Assembly: GCA_025506515.1 (NCBI GenBank) | Contig: CM046453.1 | Coordinates: forward strand, 33,437,715 to 33,501,714 | Direction of reading: 5' to 3' | Length of the DNA stretch: 64,000 bases | From: Flaveria trinervia | Taxonomy: Eukaryota; Streptophyta; Magnoliopsida; Asterales; Asteraceae | In this document: positions 48,241 to 59,243 of the stretch, piece after piece | Position numbering within the stretch: position 1 is the stretch's first letter | How the letters are laid out: each line of letters begins with the position of its first letter | Position numbers and translations under genes: made by a program | The notes under the pieces: model-generated | Database searches by the model: none | The model's input: only the letters and a program-made list of their open reading frames with translations | Told to the model about the DNA's origin: nothing

Positions 48241-48251
48241 AGGGGGAGTAT
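48241..48251 (+). other. Element D polypurine tract
   Basis: AGGGGGAGTAT immediately before the 3' LTR start TGAAGATC. Confidence 0.9.
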
Positions 48252-48771
48252 TGAAGATCATGTTAGGTTGGACTCACTTTAGTATAGATGTTTACTTTAC
48301 ATTGTAATAAGACTTTTGTTAGTTTTATTTTGTATTTTGTTTGTAATTAGCAGTTTTGGCAGTCCAGCGAAACTGTGAGCGAATCTATACATTCGCTCAC
48401 AGTTTGCTGTTTTGGTTTACCCGGCGAACTTGTGTTCTGCCGGCGAAACTATAGTTTCGGCATGACAGTTTCGCTGGTAGCGAAATTGTCAGCGAATCTA
48501 TGACTGCTATATATACTATTGTCATTTCACTTTGTACGACAAGCTTGCAAAACCCTAATCGTGGAATTCTGATGCAAGCTACCATTTCTAAGCAGTTACT
48601 TCATTGAAATACAATTGTGCTTGTTGTTATTGAGTGAGTTTGTTCATTTGAGTACCAATTATGTCTTGATTCATCATATTCACTTCTCAATTGTTGTTAT
48701 TTGGATTGTGTGTTTGATATTGATCAAATTATCCTATCAATTGTACTGTTCATCGATCACATGGACCAACA
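48252..48771 (+). repeat. Element D 3' LTR
   Basis: 520 bp, about 98% identical by eye to the 5' LTR, with both long inverted repeats and the TATA box retained. Confidence 0.95.
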
Positions 48772-48776
48772 CCAAC
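48772..48776. repeat. Target site duplication of element D (right), CCAAC
   Basis: Exact copy of 9919-9923. Confidence 0.9.
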
Positions 48777-49029
48777 TTCTATCCTTTAGAGCCTTATCAA
48801 TGTTCTTAGGTTCTATCTGAGATAGGAAACAAGAGTGAAGACAAACATTTTCCTCATGGGTTTGTCTTCTTGTTCTTATCCCTGAATCAACATCTCCAAT
48901 GATGTTTGAGGTGGGATGAGACTTGTGGATCCTTAGCTGAGGAATCAAAAGAAGTTGCTAGGAGAGATCTAAATTAGAGATATTTAGATCTGGCATTGAG
49001 GTTTCTCCCACCACATCAACACACTTATC
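48777..49029 (-). pseudogene. pol: Element E pol: start of RT region, between D and F
   Basis: On the minus strand a short open stretch contains SNIIGDVDSGIRTRRQ and CFLSQIEPKNIDKAL (about 48910-48790), the conserved segment just before copia RT. It continues into 9918 once D is removed, and it is separated from the upstream linker by F. Confidence 0.85.
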
Positions 49030-49034
49030 AAGTG
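49030..49034. repeat. Target site duplication of element F (left), AAGTG
   Basis: AAGTG is repeated exactly at 51159-51163. Confidence 0.9.
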
Positions 49035-49588
49035 TGTGAAGTCGCTAGATCGGTTGACATCTGAGCGTGTTCTTGACGGAAGGAAACAAAAACCAAAACC
49101 AAGAGACAAACAATTGAACGAAAAATAATATAATGGTTTCATTGATAAAAGCTAATGATTACAAGCTCATTAAAAATAAGAATCAAGACTCTTGGCAAGG
49201 GGAGATCGAGCATGATCTCCCCTCTCATCCGGCAGCACCTAGGCCCCGAGCATACTCCTTAACCCTTTCTACACAATGAAACTGGTATTTATAGGCCTCA
49301 GCCCATATCAGATGCGACTGGTCCCATTCGTATCATTGGACCATGCATATGGTTCAATCGTACGACTAGATTATACTTATGGTTCAGTCTTACGAATGGC
49401 CCAATAGCATCTCTCAGTTGCACGACTGGTCCATTAGCTTGGCTTAGTCATACGACTGAGTCTTATTCGCATAGGCTCATGCGAATGACTCAGTTTCATG
49501 TGTTTACAACATATCAGGTGTATTACATTAAGCCTAGATTATTCGTGAAGCAACGGACACACTATATATGACAATATATGCTCCAACA
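49035..49588 (-). repeat. Element F 3' LTR
   Basis: On the minus strand it begins TGTTGGAGCATATATTG and ends ACTTCACA. A TATA box (CCTATAAATACC, minus) lies at about 49284-49295. Variants of the CAGTCGTACGACTG motif occur at about 49310-49500. Confidence 0.9.
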
Positions 49589-50604
49589 AATTCCCCCTTG
49601 GACGTTGCTTGCGAATAGTAGATAACACCTCTTACAATCTTCAGTCAATCTTTGCTCTAGTTGTCTATAGAATAAAATGAAAAACCATATTAGCCAATGA
49701 TGCTGATCCATCAGGTTGCTACAGTATCCCTGAAAATGAATTTAGGCACAATAGCTTTCATTTACTTTGCAGAACACCATCATAGCAACATGATTCCCCA
49801 TATGACTGATTTTTCCAGATAATGACAAACAGTTTTCCATTGCTCCAATCTTCATATATGCTAACCTGATTAACATTAACACCTGCAGAAATCCCCCTCA
49901 AATTCAGCATATCCCAATATATAAACATTATGCTCTCCTTGCGTCTTCATATGGTGTATTGGGCAAAAAGTAGAAGGTTCCAATCCACAACTGACAATCT
50001 CAAACAAATCAGCATGCACTCAGATTCATCATCAGAAACCAACTAACATCATCACTTTCTGATTGCGTCTTCAATTTCTCTATACATGGATTCCCCCTAA
50101 CAATCAGAATCCTTTCTGTGAGGGTAAATATAACTTGATTGGCCTATAAATAGTCAGATGCTCCTAACTACCCCACAAAATCAGCACCAACTGCTGACAT
50201 ATTCTCTTCTCTCTTTTGTGTTCTAACTACATTCCTCTATTCTGGAAGTCCAATGAATAATGGGGTATCCATCAAACTTATTTGACAAAAGAACCTTAGA
50301 GTGAATGTGCTTTGGTAATCCTCAAATCTGTTCAAGAGGTAGTTCTAGACCCTTTTTTTGGTCTAGAACACCGTTCATTCATATGGCATGGAGGACAAAT
50401 ATCACATTCGTGTGAATGGATAAAACGAATGATATATTCATGCAACTAGTCATAAGACTGGTCCAGTAGCATGACTGGACATAAGGCTAGTCCAGTAGCA
50501 CGACTAGACATAAGACTGGTATAGTAGCATGACTGCACATAAGACTGGTCTAGTAGCACGACTGGACATAAGACTGGTCCAGTCGCATGACTAGACATAC
50601 CAAT
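49589..50604 (-). other. Element F internal region, non-coding
   Basis: It starts (minus, 3' side) with a polypurine tract at 49589-49602 and contains no recognisable protein. The middle (about 49610-50440) has no feature I can name. The end next to the 5' LTR is a 29-bp tandem array (50451-50595). Open frames over the array are repeat artefacts. Confidence 0.75.
50451..50595 (-). repeat. Five 29-bp tandem repeats in F's leader
   Basis: Five units of exactly 29 bp, each starting CATAAG and containing a form of CAGTAGCATGACTG, with two to five differences between units. The array starts right beside the truncated primer site. The core is the same palindromic motif as in F's LTR and in element C. 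Confidence 0.9.
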
Positions 50605-51158
50605 TGTGAAGTAGCTGGATCGGTTGACATTCGAGCGTGTTCTTGATGGAAGGAAACAAAAACCAAAACCAGGAGACAAACAATAGAACAAACAATAATA
50701 TAATGGTTTCATTGATAAAACCTAATGGTTACAAGCTTGTTAAACATAAGAATCAAGACTCTTTTCTAGGGGAGATCGAGCATGATCTCCCCTCTCATCC
50801 GGCAGCACCTAGGCCCCGGGCATACTCCTTAACCCTTTATACACCATGAAACTGGTATTTATAGGCCTCAGCCCATATCAGATGCCACTGGGCCCATTTA
50901 TAAGATTGGACCATGCGTATGGTTCAATCGTATGACTGGACCATACTTATGGTTCAGTCTTATGAATGGCCCAATAGCATCTCTCAATCGCACGACTGGT
51001 CCATTAGCATGGCTCAGTCGTACGACTGAGTCTCATTCGCATATGCTCCTGCGAAAGACTCAGTTTCATGTGTTTACAACATATCAGGTATATTACATTA
51101 AGCCTAGACTATTTGTCAAGCGATGGACACACTATATATGACAATATATGCTCCAACA
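50605..51158 (-). repeat. Element F 5' LTR
   Basis: 554 bp, matching 49035-49588. It contains a perfect 18-bp palindrome at 51013-51030 (CTCAGTCGTACGACTGAG); the other LTR has two changes in it. Confidence 0.9.
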
Positions 51159-51163
51159 AAGTG
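51159..51163. repeat. Target site duplication of element F (right), AAGTG
   Basis: Exact copy of 49030-49034. Confidence 0.9.
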
Positions 51164-52860
51164 AAACTTGATCCAATGAGTGTGTGACATCATTGATGTT
51201 GTCTTCAACGGAGTGGTTGTCAACATCAAAAATTCTTGATCACATTCACCACCACCATGATCTTCTACATATGAAGTTTCTTTATCTGGTTGTTGAGCCA
51301 CTGAGCTAGAATTTAAAGGAATCTCAGATGTATCAACTGAATTTGTCATTACTATGCTGATAGAAACTTCATTTGCAGAGTTAGCTACCACTGGAGTTAA
51401 AGTTGTATAGCTTGAAGGTCTTCTCAGCTCAAGTATTGGATCTAGATCACCTGTTGATAAAATATCTGTAAACCCTAAAATATTCTCACAAGATTTGTTA
51501 AAACAGTTGGTAACTAAATCCAGATTAAATAACCAATTAGGACCAAAACTAGTTACACTAGGTGTGTGTTCATTGAAAGTCACATTGGCTGACTCCTCAA
51601 CAATTCTGGATCTGAGATTGTATACTCTAAAAGCCTTAGCTTGAAAATAGTATCCAATGAAGTTTCTATCATATGATTTCTTAGCAAACTTGGCAATTTG
51701 ATCTTTGGTATTCAAGATGGTGTAAGGACATCCACATGATTTGAGAATATCAATGAAAGGTTCCCTCTTGTGCCAAAGTTCATAAGGAGTCTTACCATGT
51801 GTCTTAACCACTAAAACTTTGTTCTACACATAGCAAGCAGTGTTGGCTGCCTCTGCTCAGAAGGTGATGGGTAGCTTAGAGTCGGACAACATAGTTCTTG
51901 CAGCTTCAATGAGTGTCTTGTTTCTCTTTTCAACAACACCATTTTGCTGAGGAGTACTGGGAGCACTATATTGTCTTGTAATACCGTTTTCATCACAAAA
52001 TGTATCAAGGATTTGGTTCTTGAATTTAGTTCCTTGATCACATCTTATGGTCTTGACCTTGTGATCACATTGATTCTCAATCTTTAAGATGAAATTCTTC
52101 AAAATCTCAGGAGTCTCATCTTTATTTCTAAGAAAGAAGACCCAAGTGAATCTTTTAAAGTTATCTGTGATCACTAAATAATAAGAGGTCCTTCCTAGAC
52201 TTATTACACTGGTGGGGCCAAAGAGATTCATATGTAAAAAGTGTAGAGGAGTAGTGATGGAGTTTCTTTCCTTTGGCTTGTGAGATACCTTGTGTTGCTT
52301 CCCTTTCAGGCATGCAACATAGTGGTCATCACTTGTAAACTCTTTCTTTTGCATTCCAGTTACCAAATTATTCTTAATTAAATTATTCATGTTTTTAAAG
52401 TTTACATGGCACATTCTTTTATGCCAAAGGAAAGACTCACCACTATTTGCTTTAGACAGAAAGCATGAAACTTCTCGAGAGAGAGATGTTTCTTGCAAGT
52501 CCATCTTGTACATATTCCTTTTCCTGGGGGCTTTGAGCTGGATATGCTCATGAGAAATGACCACCTCGAGCCTGAGAACAATGCACTTATGATCGGTAAA
52601 CAACATATTATGACTCTAATCACAAAATTGAGATACACTTAGAAGATTGTATCCAAGCTCCTTGACAAAGTTTACCTTCTCAATGTTGAGCTTACCATTT
52701 GTGACCTTGCCCTTCCAGTAATGTAACCACCAACATCTTTTCCAAAAACAACTGGTCATCTATCAATCTTTTCAAACCTTTGCAGTAGTGAACTATTGTA
52801 TATCATGTGCCTGGAACAATCACTTTCAATGATCCACACATTCTTATTTGTCTTGAAATG
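51164..52860 (-). pseudogene. pol: Element E pol: protease remnant, integrase, linker
   Basis: The protease active site reads Glu-Ser-Asp at 52819-52827 where Asp-Ser-Gly is expected. Integrase is open at 52606-51857 and has the pre-integrase block LWHKRMCH (Cys for Gly). The first catalytic position reads HMNLFGPT (Asn for Asp, near 52230); the second Asp (RCDQGTKF near 52045) and the Glu (NGVVEKRN near 51940) are kept. The C-terminal domain and Ser/Thr-rich linker continue to 51164 in the frame that starts at 51811. With two catalytic centres changed, E's enzymes would be inactive even without the frameshifts. Confidence 0.9.
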
Positions 52861-55433
52861 TTCTTGCACAAAAAGAGATGATTAGTTACATTTGGAAACC
52901 CAAGCCTTGTTTGTCTTGGGTTCATCAAAAGAAGTTGAAGGTAATGCAAAGTGATAGATCCTATACTCATGTTTTGGGGATGTTTTGTTGTTGTTGATGG
53001 AGAACGTTGAGTCACTTTGTCTTTTTTTGACTTCCACACCACCTTTGGATGCCTAGACTTGACCTTCAATACTTTGGAAGTTTTGATGACTAGACCTCCG
53101 GAAGATCTTTCTAGCACTACAACATGCTTTAGTGCTTCAAAAGTATTCCCTTTTTGTAAGACCAAATTTTCTTCCGAAGGCATTTTCCACTTGCCATTAT
53201 CTTCATTTTGGAGCTTCTGAAGGAAACATATTTTTCTTCCGAAGCTTGTTTCTTCTTGGAACTCTTAAAAGTCTCTTTCTTGATCATATGGAGAGTACCT
53301 GTTGGATTGTAGAGGCAATCCTTAGCAAGATGAGAGGTACTCCCACACATGACTCAATCTATTTTCTTCTTCCTAAGAGCCTTCTTTTGTGAACAAGGTT
53401 GACTTTGATCACTTTCCTTCTCCACCTTCATCTTTGTAGATGCTGAGACTATTCCTTTAGGGTGAGAACTATCTTTGGAGCTAGAAAGTTCAGGCTGTGT
53501 AGTAGTGGTACATAACTGATCAGTCTTCTTCTTATTTCTGGGATGATTTGAACATGAATCAGAACTCTTGGTACTAGAATTTAGGTTTATGTCTTCAGTC
53601 TTAACCACTTCAAATCCTACAGAGATGAAAACTTATTTTTGCTTAGAGTTGAAGGTGGTCTTGATCTCTTGAGCCTTCTTTGCTCTTCTTTTGGCCTTTC
53701 TGATCAAGTTCTTTCTCCCTGACTTGGCCATCCTAACATCTTTTCTTGATAGTGACCCTTATTAGAATCCTCTTCTTCTATCTTCTCAGAGGCATTCTCC
53801 ACTATCACTTCTTTATCCTCTTCAGTCAAGGGGTCCATGAGAGGAAGTTCATCCTCACAAGTCCACACCTAGGAGATCTTAAAGACAAGATTGTGTATGG
53901 AGGAGCTATCTCACTAGATCCCAGTCCTTGCTTATTCTGATAATAAACTTTTGTATGCAAGGATGAGGATATAATGTTCTTGAAGGTCTCTTCTTCAAGA
54001 ACACATTTCTCTGCCCTGGCTTTGCTGATCACAAGCTCAGCCTGGCATTCAATCAACTTGGTTTTGAGATCTTTGATCTGAGTCCTATAGTTGGTGTGCT
54101 CATTTTAAGAACTAAAATGGTTTTCTCTAAGTCTTCTATTTTCAATTTATAATCATTTTCAGATCTTTTAAAACCAGATTTTAAGATATTCAAGGACTCA
54201 AGATCATATCTAAATTATAGGACCTGTATCTATTAACTTTAGCAATACATTTAGGTGTACAGAGATGTTCCAATGCCTTTGCTTCATCATGGTCAGCCAT
54301 TATTGCTTGGTTTGGAGATGCATCTTTCACCTGAAAACTACAGTCAAAGCCTCATTCTTCAACAACTACAACTTGCTGTTTTGGCTTCTCATTCTGGATG
54401 GATTTCTTAGTGTAGTTTGGTCTGGTTTGTGTTTGGCCACCATTTGTTCTTGGTGCCTTGCACTCCCTTGCAAAGTGACCCATTTGGTTATAGTTGTAAC
54501 ACTTGAATTTGCTTTTATCTAGCCCAAAATTTCCACCGGTTGTATTGCTTGGGAACTTCCTTCATGTCCTCTTGTAGAAATTCTTTGCTCTATGAGTGAG
54601 AAGAGCCATCTACTGGACTATTTCCATGTACTCTAGATCATCTGGATGAATACAGTCCAAATATTCAAGGGTGAGTAGAAAGTTTCCTGAGCTTTCATCA
54701 AAAGACACAAAGGCATGTGAAGAACTTGTCTCTTGGAATGGGAATCCTTGAGTGTAGCTTTATCTTGGTGTCTCCGGGAAGGTTATGAAAGGGCCCTTTT
54801 GTGAGTTGTCACGGTAGCATATAATATGATGTTGAGGTTCTATGCTATCCTTTTTAGTCATATGAGGGCTGAACTCATTTGATTGTTGGAGTTACCAGAT
54901 GAACCTTGCATGTTCATCTCCATCTCGTGACTGAGAATACCATACAACTCGGTCAGAGTGAGAGTCTTAAGGTTCTCAGTTCTCTTGATAACAACACAAT
55001 AATATGGCCATTTCCTAGGAAGAGAGGACATAAACTTCCTTACAATGTCCTTGTTTTCAAGAGTCACTCCAACATCCATTAGAGTGTCCATAATCTCAAC
55101 ATACCTGAAACGTTGTTGAGTCATGCTTTCACATATTTTAAAGGTGAAATTTTCAAACTACTGCTTCAGGAGATCCTTTTTATTCTCCTCGGCTTCAGTA
55201 GAACCCTCATACATTAGTTTCAATGCATCCCATAGCTACTTAGTTGTTTTGCATATCTTGAAACCTCTGTATATAGAGTTTGGAAGAACAGTCTGAAGGG
55301 TTCTCATGGCTTTTTGATCAATGTCTACTCTCTTTCTGTCTTCATTAGAGTAATCAGCCATAGCCTTTGGAATCATGCCACCTCTAGCAGCTGATGAGGT
55401 GCTTGGTATGTAAGGTCCTGATGAAGTCACCAT
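52861..55433 (-). pseudogene. gag: Element E gag (frameshifted)
   Basis: The ATG at 55433 opens MVTSSGPYIPSTSS. The UBN2 capsid-type domain is readable at 55430-54858 (RTLQTVLPNSIYRGF, MTQQRFRYVEIMDTLMD, SLPRKWPYY). The zinc knuckle near 54512-54470 reads CYNYNQMGHFAREC, the second Cys having become Tyr. The region to 52861 is broken coiled-coil-like and Lys/Ser-rich sequence, with a possible second Cys motif (CGSTSHLAKDC, start 53347). Many stops and shifts are present. Confidence 0.85.
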
Positions 55434-56305
55434 ATGCAACACCGTTTAAGGGTTGGTCACTTACAACACCACACACAATGAGGAGAGTTGAGTTAGAACA
55501 CTTATAGATCTAATGGGGAACTAGAAACCAGTCACACCTTTATACTAAGAAACATAAGTAATAAGGAGACAGAACAAGGACTATAACAATAACAATAACA
55601 TAAGTATTTGGTTTTCAAGATTGTTGTATATTGCTCTCAAGTTCCGTAAAAGTGTTTACAAAGCATAAAAGCATGAAATATTACAAAGGGACCTGGGATA
55701 CTTTATACTACATCCTACAATCGACCGTACTTTAAAGTCCAGCTGGATACATGATCTAGACAACAACAAAATCAAAGTAGAGTCAAAAGGCAAATTGCCT
55801 TTTAACTAGTGACTATGACATGCCATAGCTCACATCCTAATATATTACAAAAAGGATAAAAGTACATAATATAGAAAGCAAAAGACTCAAGACCTTAATG
55901 TACAGTTTACCGAAAGCATGGACCTTTCACCAACTTGTGAAAGTTGGTGCATCAAATAGAGTTGCAACGGAAAGGTGGTTAGCTTTATGGTAAAAGGTAC
56001 ATCAGATAAAGCATGTACTCAAAAGTCTTCGGAAGAAATCTATCTTCATGAGTTGGCTTCGGAAGACTTTGTCTCTAAAGCTTCAGTAGACTTCATATTT
56101 GGCTTCGGAAGATATTAGTCTTGGCTTTGGAAGATTTCACACTTAGAATATTTTCTAAGACATAGTGTGAAACTTCTGAAGCATTCTACTCAGTACTTCT
56201 GTGCATGCATGCAAGGAAGACTTAGACATAGTGTGAAACTTCTGAAGCATTCTACTTAGTACTTGTGAAGATTTCACACTTAGAATATTTATATGAATCC
56301 TTACA
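55434..56305 (-). repeat. Element E 5' LTR and leader
   Basis: On the minus strand the LTR starts at 56305 with TGTAAGGATTC, exactly where the gypsy gag breaks. It carries CTTCSGAAG motifs at about 56025-56125 and an internal direct duplication of roughly 35 bp (56160-56196 and 56225-56264, both containing GTGTGAAACTTCTGAAGC). The inner LTR end and the primer site could not be recognised. Between about 55440 and 55990 I see no other feature. Confidence 0.6.
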
Positions 56306-56974
56306 CCATACTTTGAATCTTTGGTATTGAACCACATAAGTACAACTTAATCCATTTGTATGCAAGGTTCACCATACCAGGGCAGAGAGTAGCTAACTCA
56401 TGAGAGCATGTTGTATATGTCTCAATCTCGAAGCCATCCATCTTTTTGCCAAAACTCTGCCTATAGTTTTTGTACGTCATCATAAGGAAAATACTCGTCC
56501 ATCATCATGGTATTGAATTCCTCTAAGGTAAGGAATTAGCCCTAGCCTGACCTAACATTTGATTTATGGCATTCCACTGGGAGAGTGCTGCACCCTCAAG
56601 AGTACCAGTTGCATATTTCACTTGATGAATAGCTAGGCGGTTACATTTTGTTAACACAGGCTCAGTTTTCTCGAACCATCAAATAAGACTGACTACTTGT
56701 TTGTCTTTACTATATGTGTGGGGCTTGCATTCCATGAAAGCTTTATAAGTACCAGCTGGTGGTCCTGAGTTGAAAAATTGGAACAATGAGTCAAATGATT
56801 AAGAATCAAGTAATGGGATATTGAAATTTCAAAGTTGACAAACATCAAATTTATCTCCTAATTGTGTAGCTTGTGCATCAATATAGCCTACGCATGTTCA
56901 TTGATCAAATCCATTAATTCATTTGGTGTCGTGTTGACAACACCATTACCACGTCCTCTTCCACATCCATTCAT
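56306..56974 (-). pseudogene. gag: Ty3/gypsy gag fragment (element I)
   Basis: The minus-strand ATG at 56974 opens MNGCGRGRGNG. After shifts come the Retrotrans_gag landmarks: KYATGTLEGAALSQWN (near 56612), a Glu/Asp-Tyr-Phe-Pro block (near 56490), and FEIETYTTCSHELATLCPGM (near 56430-56370), ending IPKIQSMV at 56306. This is the gypsy capsid region, unlike the copia gags around it. Stops and frameshifts abound. Protease, RT and integrase are absent from the window, having been separated by the insertion of E. Confidence 0.85.
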
Positions 56975-58173
56975 AATGCCTTACATTCACAAATACAACA
57001 ATAAGTAACATATATCATATTAATCTCATTTGAGTAAAAGCAAATTAAATAAAGAATTGCACAATGACAACATTCATAACTAAATTTATAACTCTTGATA
57101 AATAAGTTGTAAGCAACACAAAAAATAGTCAAGGTTATTCAAATGATTGCAAAACTAGAGTTACTGCTTGTCACTCGTTTATCCAAATAACCAATGATGT
57201 GTGAGACTGATCATTCTTGTATACCATGATGTAGGAAAAAACAGTTGCTTGAATGGCACCTTAAGATTGGAGACATTCAAGTTTGTTTGGTATGAGACAT
57301 ATTTTGGATAAAAGTTCATGGGAGAATCATGGAAACAATCAAGGGCTTCTTCATGCTGGACATCTAATCAGAAGGACATTGATAAGTCCCATCTATTGAA
57401 TTCACCATATTATCAACAGGTGCTGAAGCAACTACATGTTGTTGAACTTTTGGAGAGTATCTTGAGAAGTTGTTTGCATTATGCTTGGACCTACCTTTCT
57501 TGATGCACTTATAATTGCTATAGGTCCAAGTGGATTAGCTGTTAATGGAATATTTAATGATTGAAAAGATGAAGATAATGGTGGTATCATTGGGAAGTCA
57601 TCTTTCTCAACTTCAGTTGCTCCATAAGATCCAATGTATGATGAACAAATGTATTAGACAAAAAAGATTGATTAGATGATTTAGTGAGAGAGTTAATGAT
57701 GATCAAGAATAGGGTGGTATTCAACTTGTTGTTTGTTTTTTCTTAGTTATAGTTTATGATAGCTTAGATATTAATGTAATAGAATCTAGTTAACTTTTGT
57801 CTTCTTTTGTATTCTGTGGCATGCGAGCCTGGTAGTTTCTCATGCCATGGTGCAAACAGTATTGCAGTATACGAAACTAGGTCCTATATGTATGTATCTT
57901 TTTTCTTCATTATGTAACTCTTGGAACTTTATTGATATGAATGATTTTGAGTATATTGTTTGATTGTGTGTTGCTAGCAGCTTATTTCTACTACCTTTGA
58001 GCATTATTCATCTTCATCTATACAAATCTCTTTATCAAATGAGTTATGTATGGTTTGTGATTCATTTGCTATCATTCCTTGGTCCATAAGGTATTAGATA
58101 TAGTGATATCTTGTGAATATAGAGTTAAACCTTCATCAAAAGCATATTAAAATGATCTATTGGACCAATAATA
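56975..58173 (+). other. Non-coding stretch containing the 5' LTR of element H
   Basis: No gene seen. The left part (to about 57200) should be the leader or LTR of the gypsy element I. The right part must include the 5' LTR of H, because a primer site follows at 58174. The LTR end reads TTGGACCAATA, a variant of the usual CCAACA. Its start could not be fixed, since no second copy lies in the window. Confidence 0.45.
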
Positions 58174-58237
58174 TGGTATCAGAGCCTTTGTGTTTTTGAT
58201 TGTTTGTGTTTTTTTGGTAGTTTTAACAAATTTATCT
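58174..58237 (+). mobile_element. Element H: primer binding site and start of leader
   Basis: TGGTATCAGAGC at 58174-58185, then GCCTTTGTG, closely like the start of D's leader. After 52 more bases H is interrupted by G. The rest should continue beyond the right edge. Confidence 0.8.
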
Positions 58238-59024
58238 TGTTAGGATCAGTGATCTAAGTTTGATTGATTAGAGAGTATTGCAGCGGAATTCGAACAATGA
58301 ATTAGACAATTCACAAGAACACAATTGATATTCAATGTAAGAGTAAGCGGTTATAGAGAGAGAGAATTCTGCAAATAGAATATTTCATTCATATGCATTC
58401 GTGGTGGCAAAATGTCACACGTACAATTAGGTCAACATCTCTTATATAGGAGATGTGATGTCTGCTGATGTCACTTGATAGTGACATCTAACAGAATTGT
58501 TCAAACTATTGAAAGTTAACACAACTACTGAAGATGTCAAACATCTGACATCTTCTTACAAAAATACCAAGTGTTAACAATCACTACAACTACTGAAAAG
58601 AAACTACTGAAACAACAACGACTGAAGAACATGCTCTTCAGTCATTTTACAAGTATTGAAATAGAAAATAAAACTACTGAAAGGAAACCATCACAATAAC
58701 TGAAGAATGCTTCTTCAGCTGTTGTGACAAACTCTGAAGGCTTCAGTACTTGGACTTCTTGAACTTCAGTTGTTATCATCAGCTGATGTGTTCAGCTGAT
58801 ATCTTCAGTCTTTGTACTTCAGCTATTGATCTTCAGTACTTTAGTCTTTAGCTGTTGATCTTCAGACTTTGGTCTTCAGCTGTTGAAGTCTTCAGTACTT
58901 TAGTCTTCAGTTGTTGATCTTCAGACTTTGTCAAACAACTGATCAAGTCTTTAGCAGTTGTTGTGATGTCTTGTGGGACTTAAAGGTTTTTCTGATCTAG
59001 CTCATTGGTTCTTTTGGTCCAACA
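58238..59024 (-). repeat. Element G 3' LTR
   Basis: 787 bp; on the minus strand TGTTGGACC to GATCCTAACA. CTGAAG and CAGTAGTT motifs fill U3, and TATA (CTATATAAG, minus) is near 58441-58449. Confidence 0.92.
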
Positions 59025-59036
59025 AACTCCCCTTGA
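59025..59036 (-). other. Element G polypurine tract
   Basis: On the minus strand TCAAGGGGAGTT directly precedes the LTR. It has one G fewer than in A and B. Confidence 0.85.
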
Positions 59037-59243
59037 CCAATACAGCCAAAACCTTTAAGCTTATTGAAGATGTCCCACTTATTATGGCAGAAAGATTGGT
59101 CTTTTTGTCTTCTAGATCAGCTCAGAAGTGACCCCTTGTAAGCACAGGCCTGGGAAGAAGTCTCAATGAACTGTTTGGCAAAGGATGGATGGGAACTCTA
59201 TCTTGGGGAACTGGACACAGAGCTGTTACCCCATCCATGAGAT

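Larger units (their letters stand above)
9924..48771 (+). mobile_element. Element D: complete Sirevirus-like element with GCGAAAC motif, split by C
   Basis: Bounded by two LTRs of 519 and 520 bp and the duplicated CCAAC. After removal of C and one ACATA it is about 12.45 kb: LTR, primer site, leader, gag, protease, integrase, RT, RNase H, spacer, env-like gene, polypurine tract, LTR. The pol reading frame is continuous across the C insertion point once C is taken out, which supports the boundaries. By eye the LTRs differ by about eight substitutions and three small indels, so D is relatively young. Confidence 0.95.
49035..51158 (-). mobile_element. Element F: small non-autonomous LTR element
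   Basis: Two 554-bp LTRs enclose only 1016 bp without gag or pol. An exact AAGTG duplication flanks it. A polypurine tract lies inside the 3' LTR. The primer site keeps only TGGTAT (50597-50602, minus). By eye the LTRs differ by about 47 substitutions and no indels (about 8.5%), much more than in B, C or D, so F is older. It must have relied on enzymes from another element. Confidence 0.9.
7425..56305 (-). mobile_element. Element E: old Ty1/copia element, split by D and F and cut by A
   Basis: Read on the minus strand the pieces follow in order: 5' LTR and leader (56305-55434), gag, protease, integrase (55433-51164), element F, the start of RT (49029-48777), element D, the rest of RT and RNase H (9918-8497), spacer, and the start of an env-like gene that runs into A. 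Its own sequence here is about 7.9 kb; the remainder lies left of the window behind A. Catalytic residues are mutated in protease and integrase, consistent with its being the oldest copia host. Its right end breaks a Ty3/gypsy gag. Confidence 0.85.

Noticed and set aside
50451..50595. Regular repeats suggesting a CRISPR array
   Set aside because: The 29-bp units are directly adjacent without spacers and sit inside a plant LTR element.
57318..57503. A short + strand open frame in the H/I non-coding stretch
   Set aside because: 61 codons with no recognisable motif, in presumed LTR or leader sequence; not supported as a gene.
15000..58185. TGGTATCAGAGC occurrences as possible tRNA gene pieces
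   Set aside because: Each lies 2-3 bases from an LTR end and has no cloverleaf around it; they are primer binding sites.
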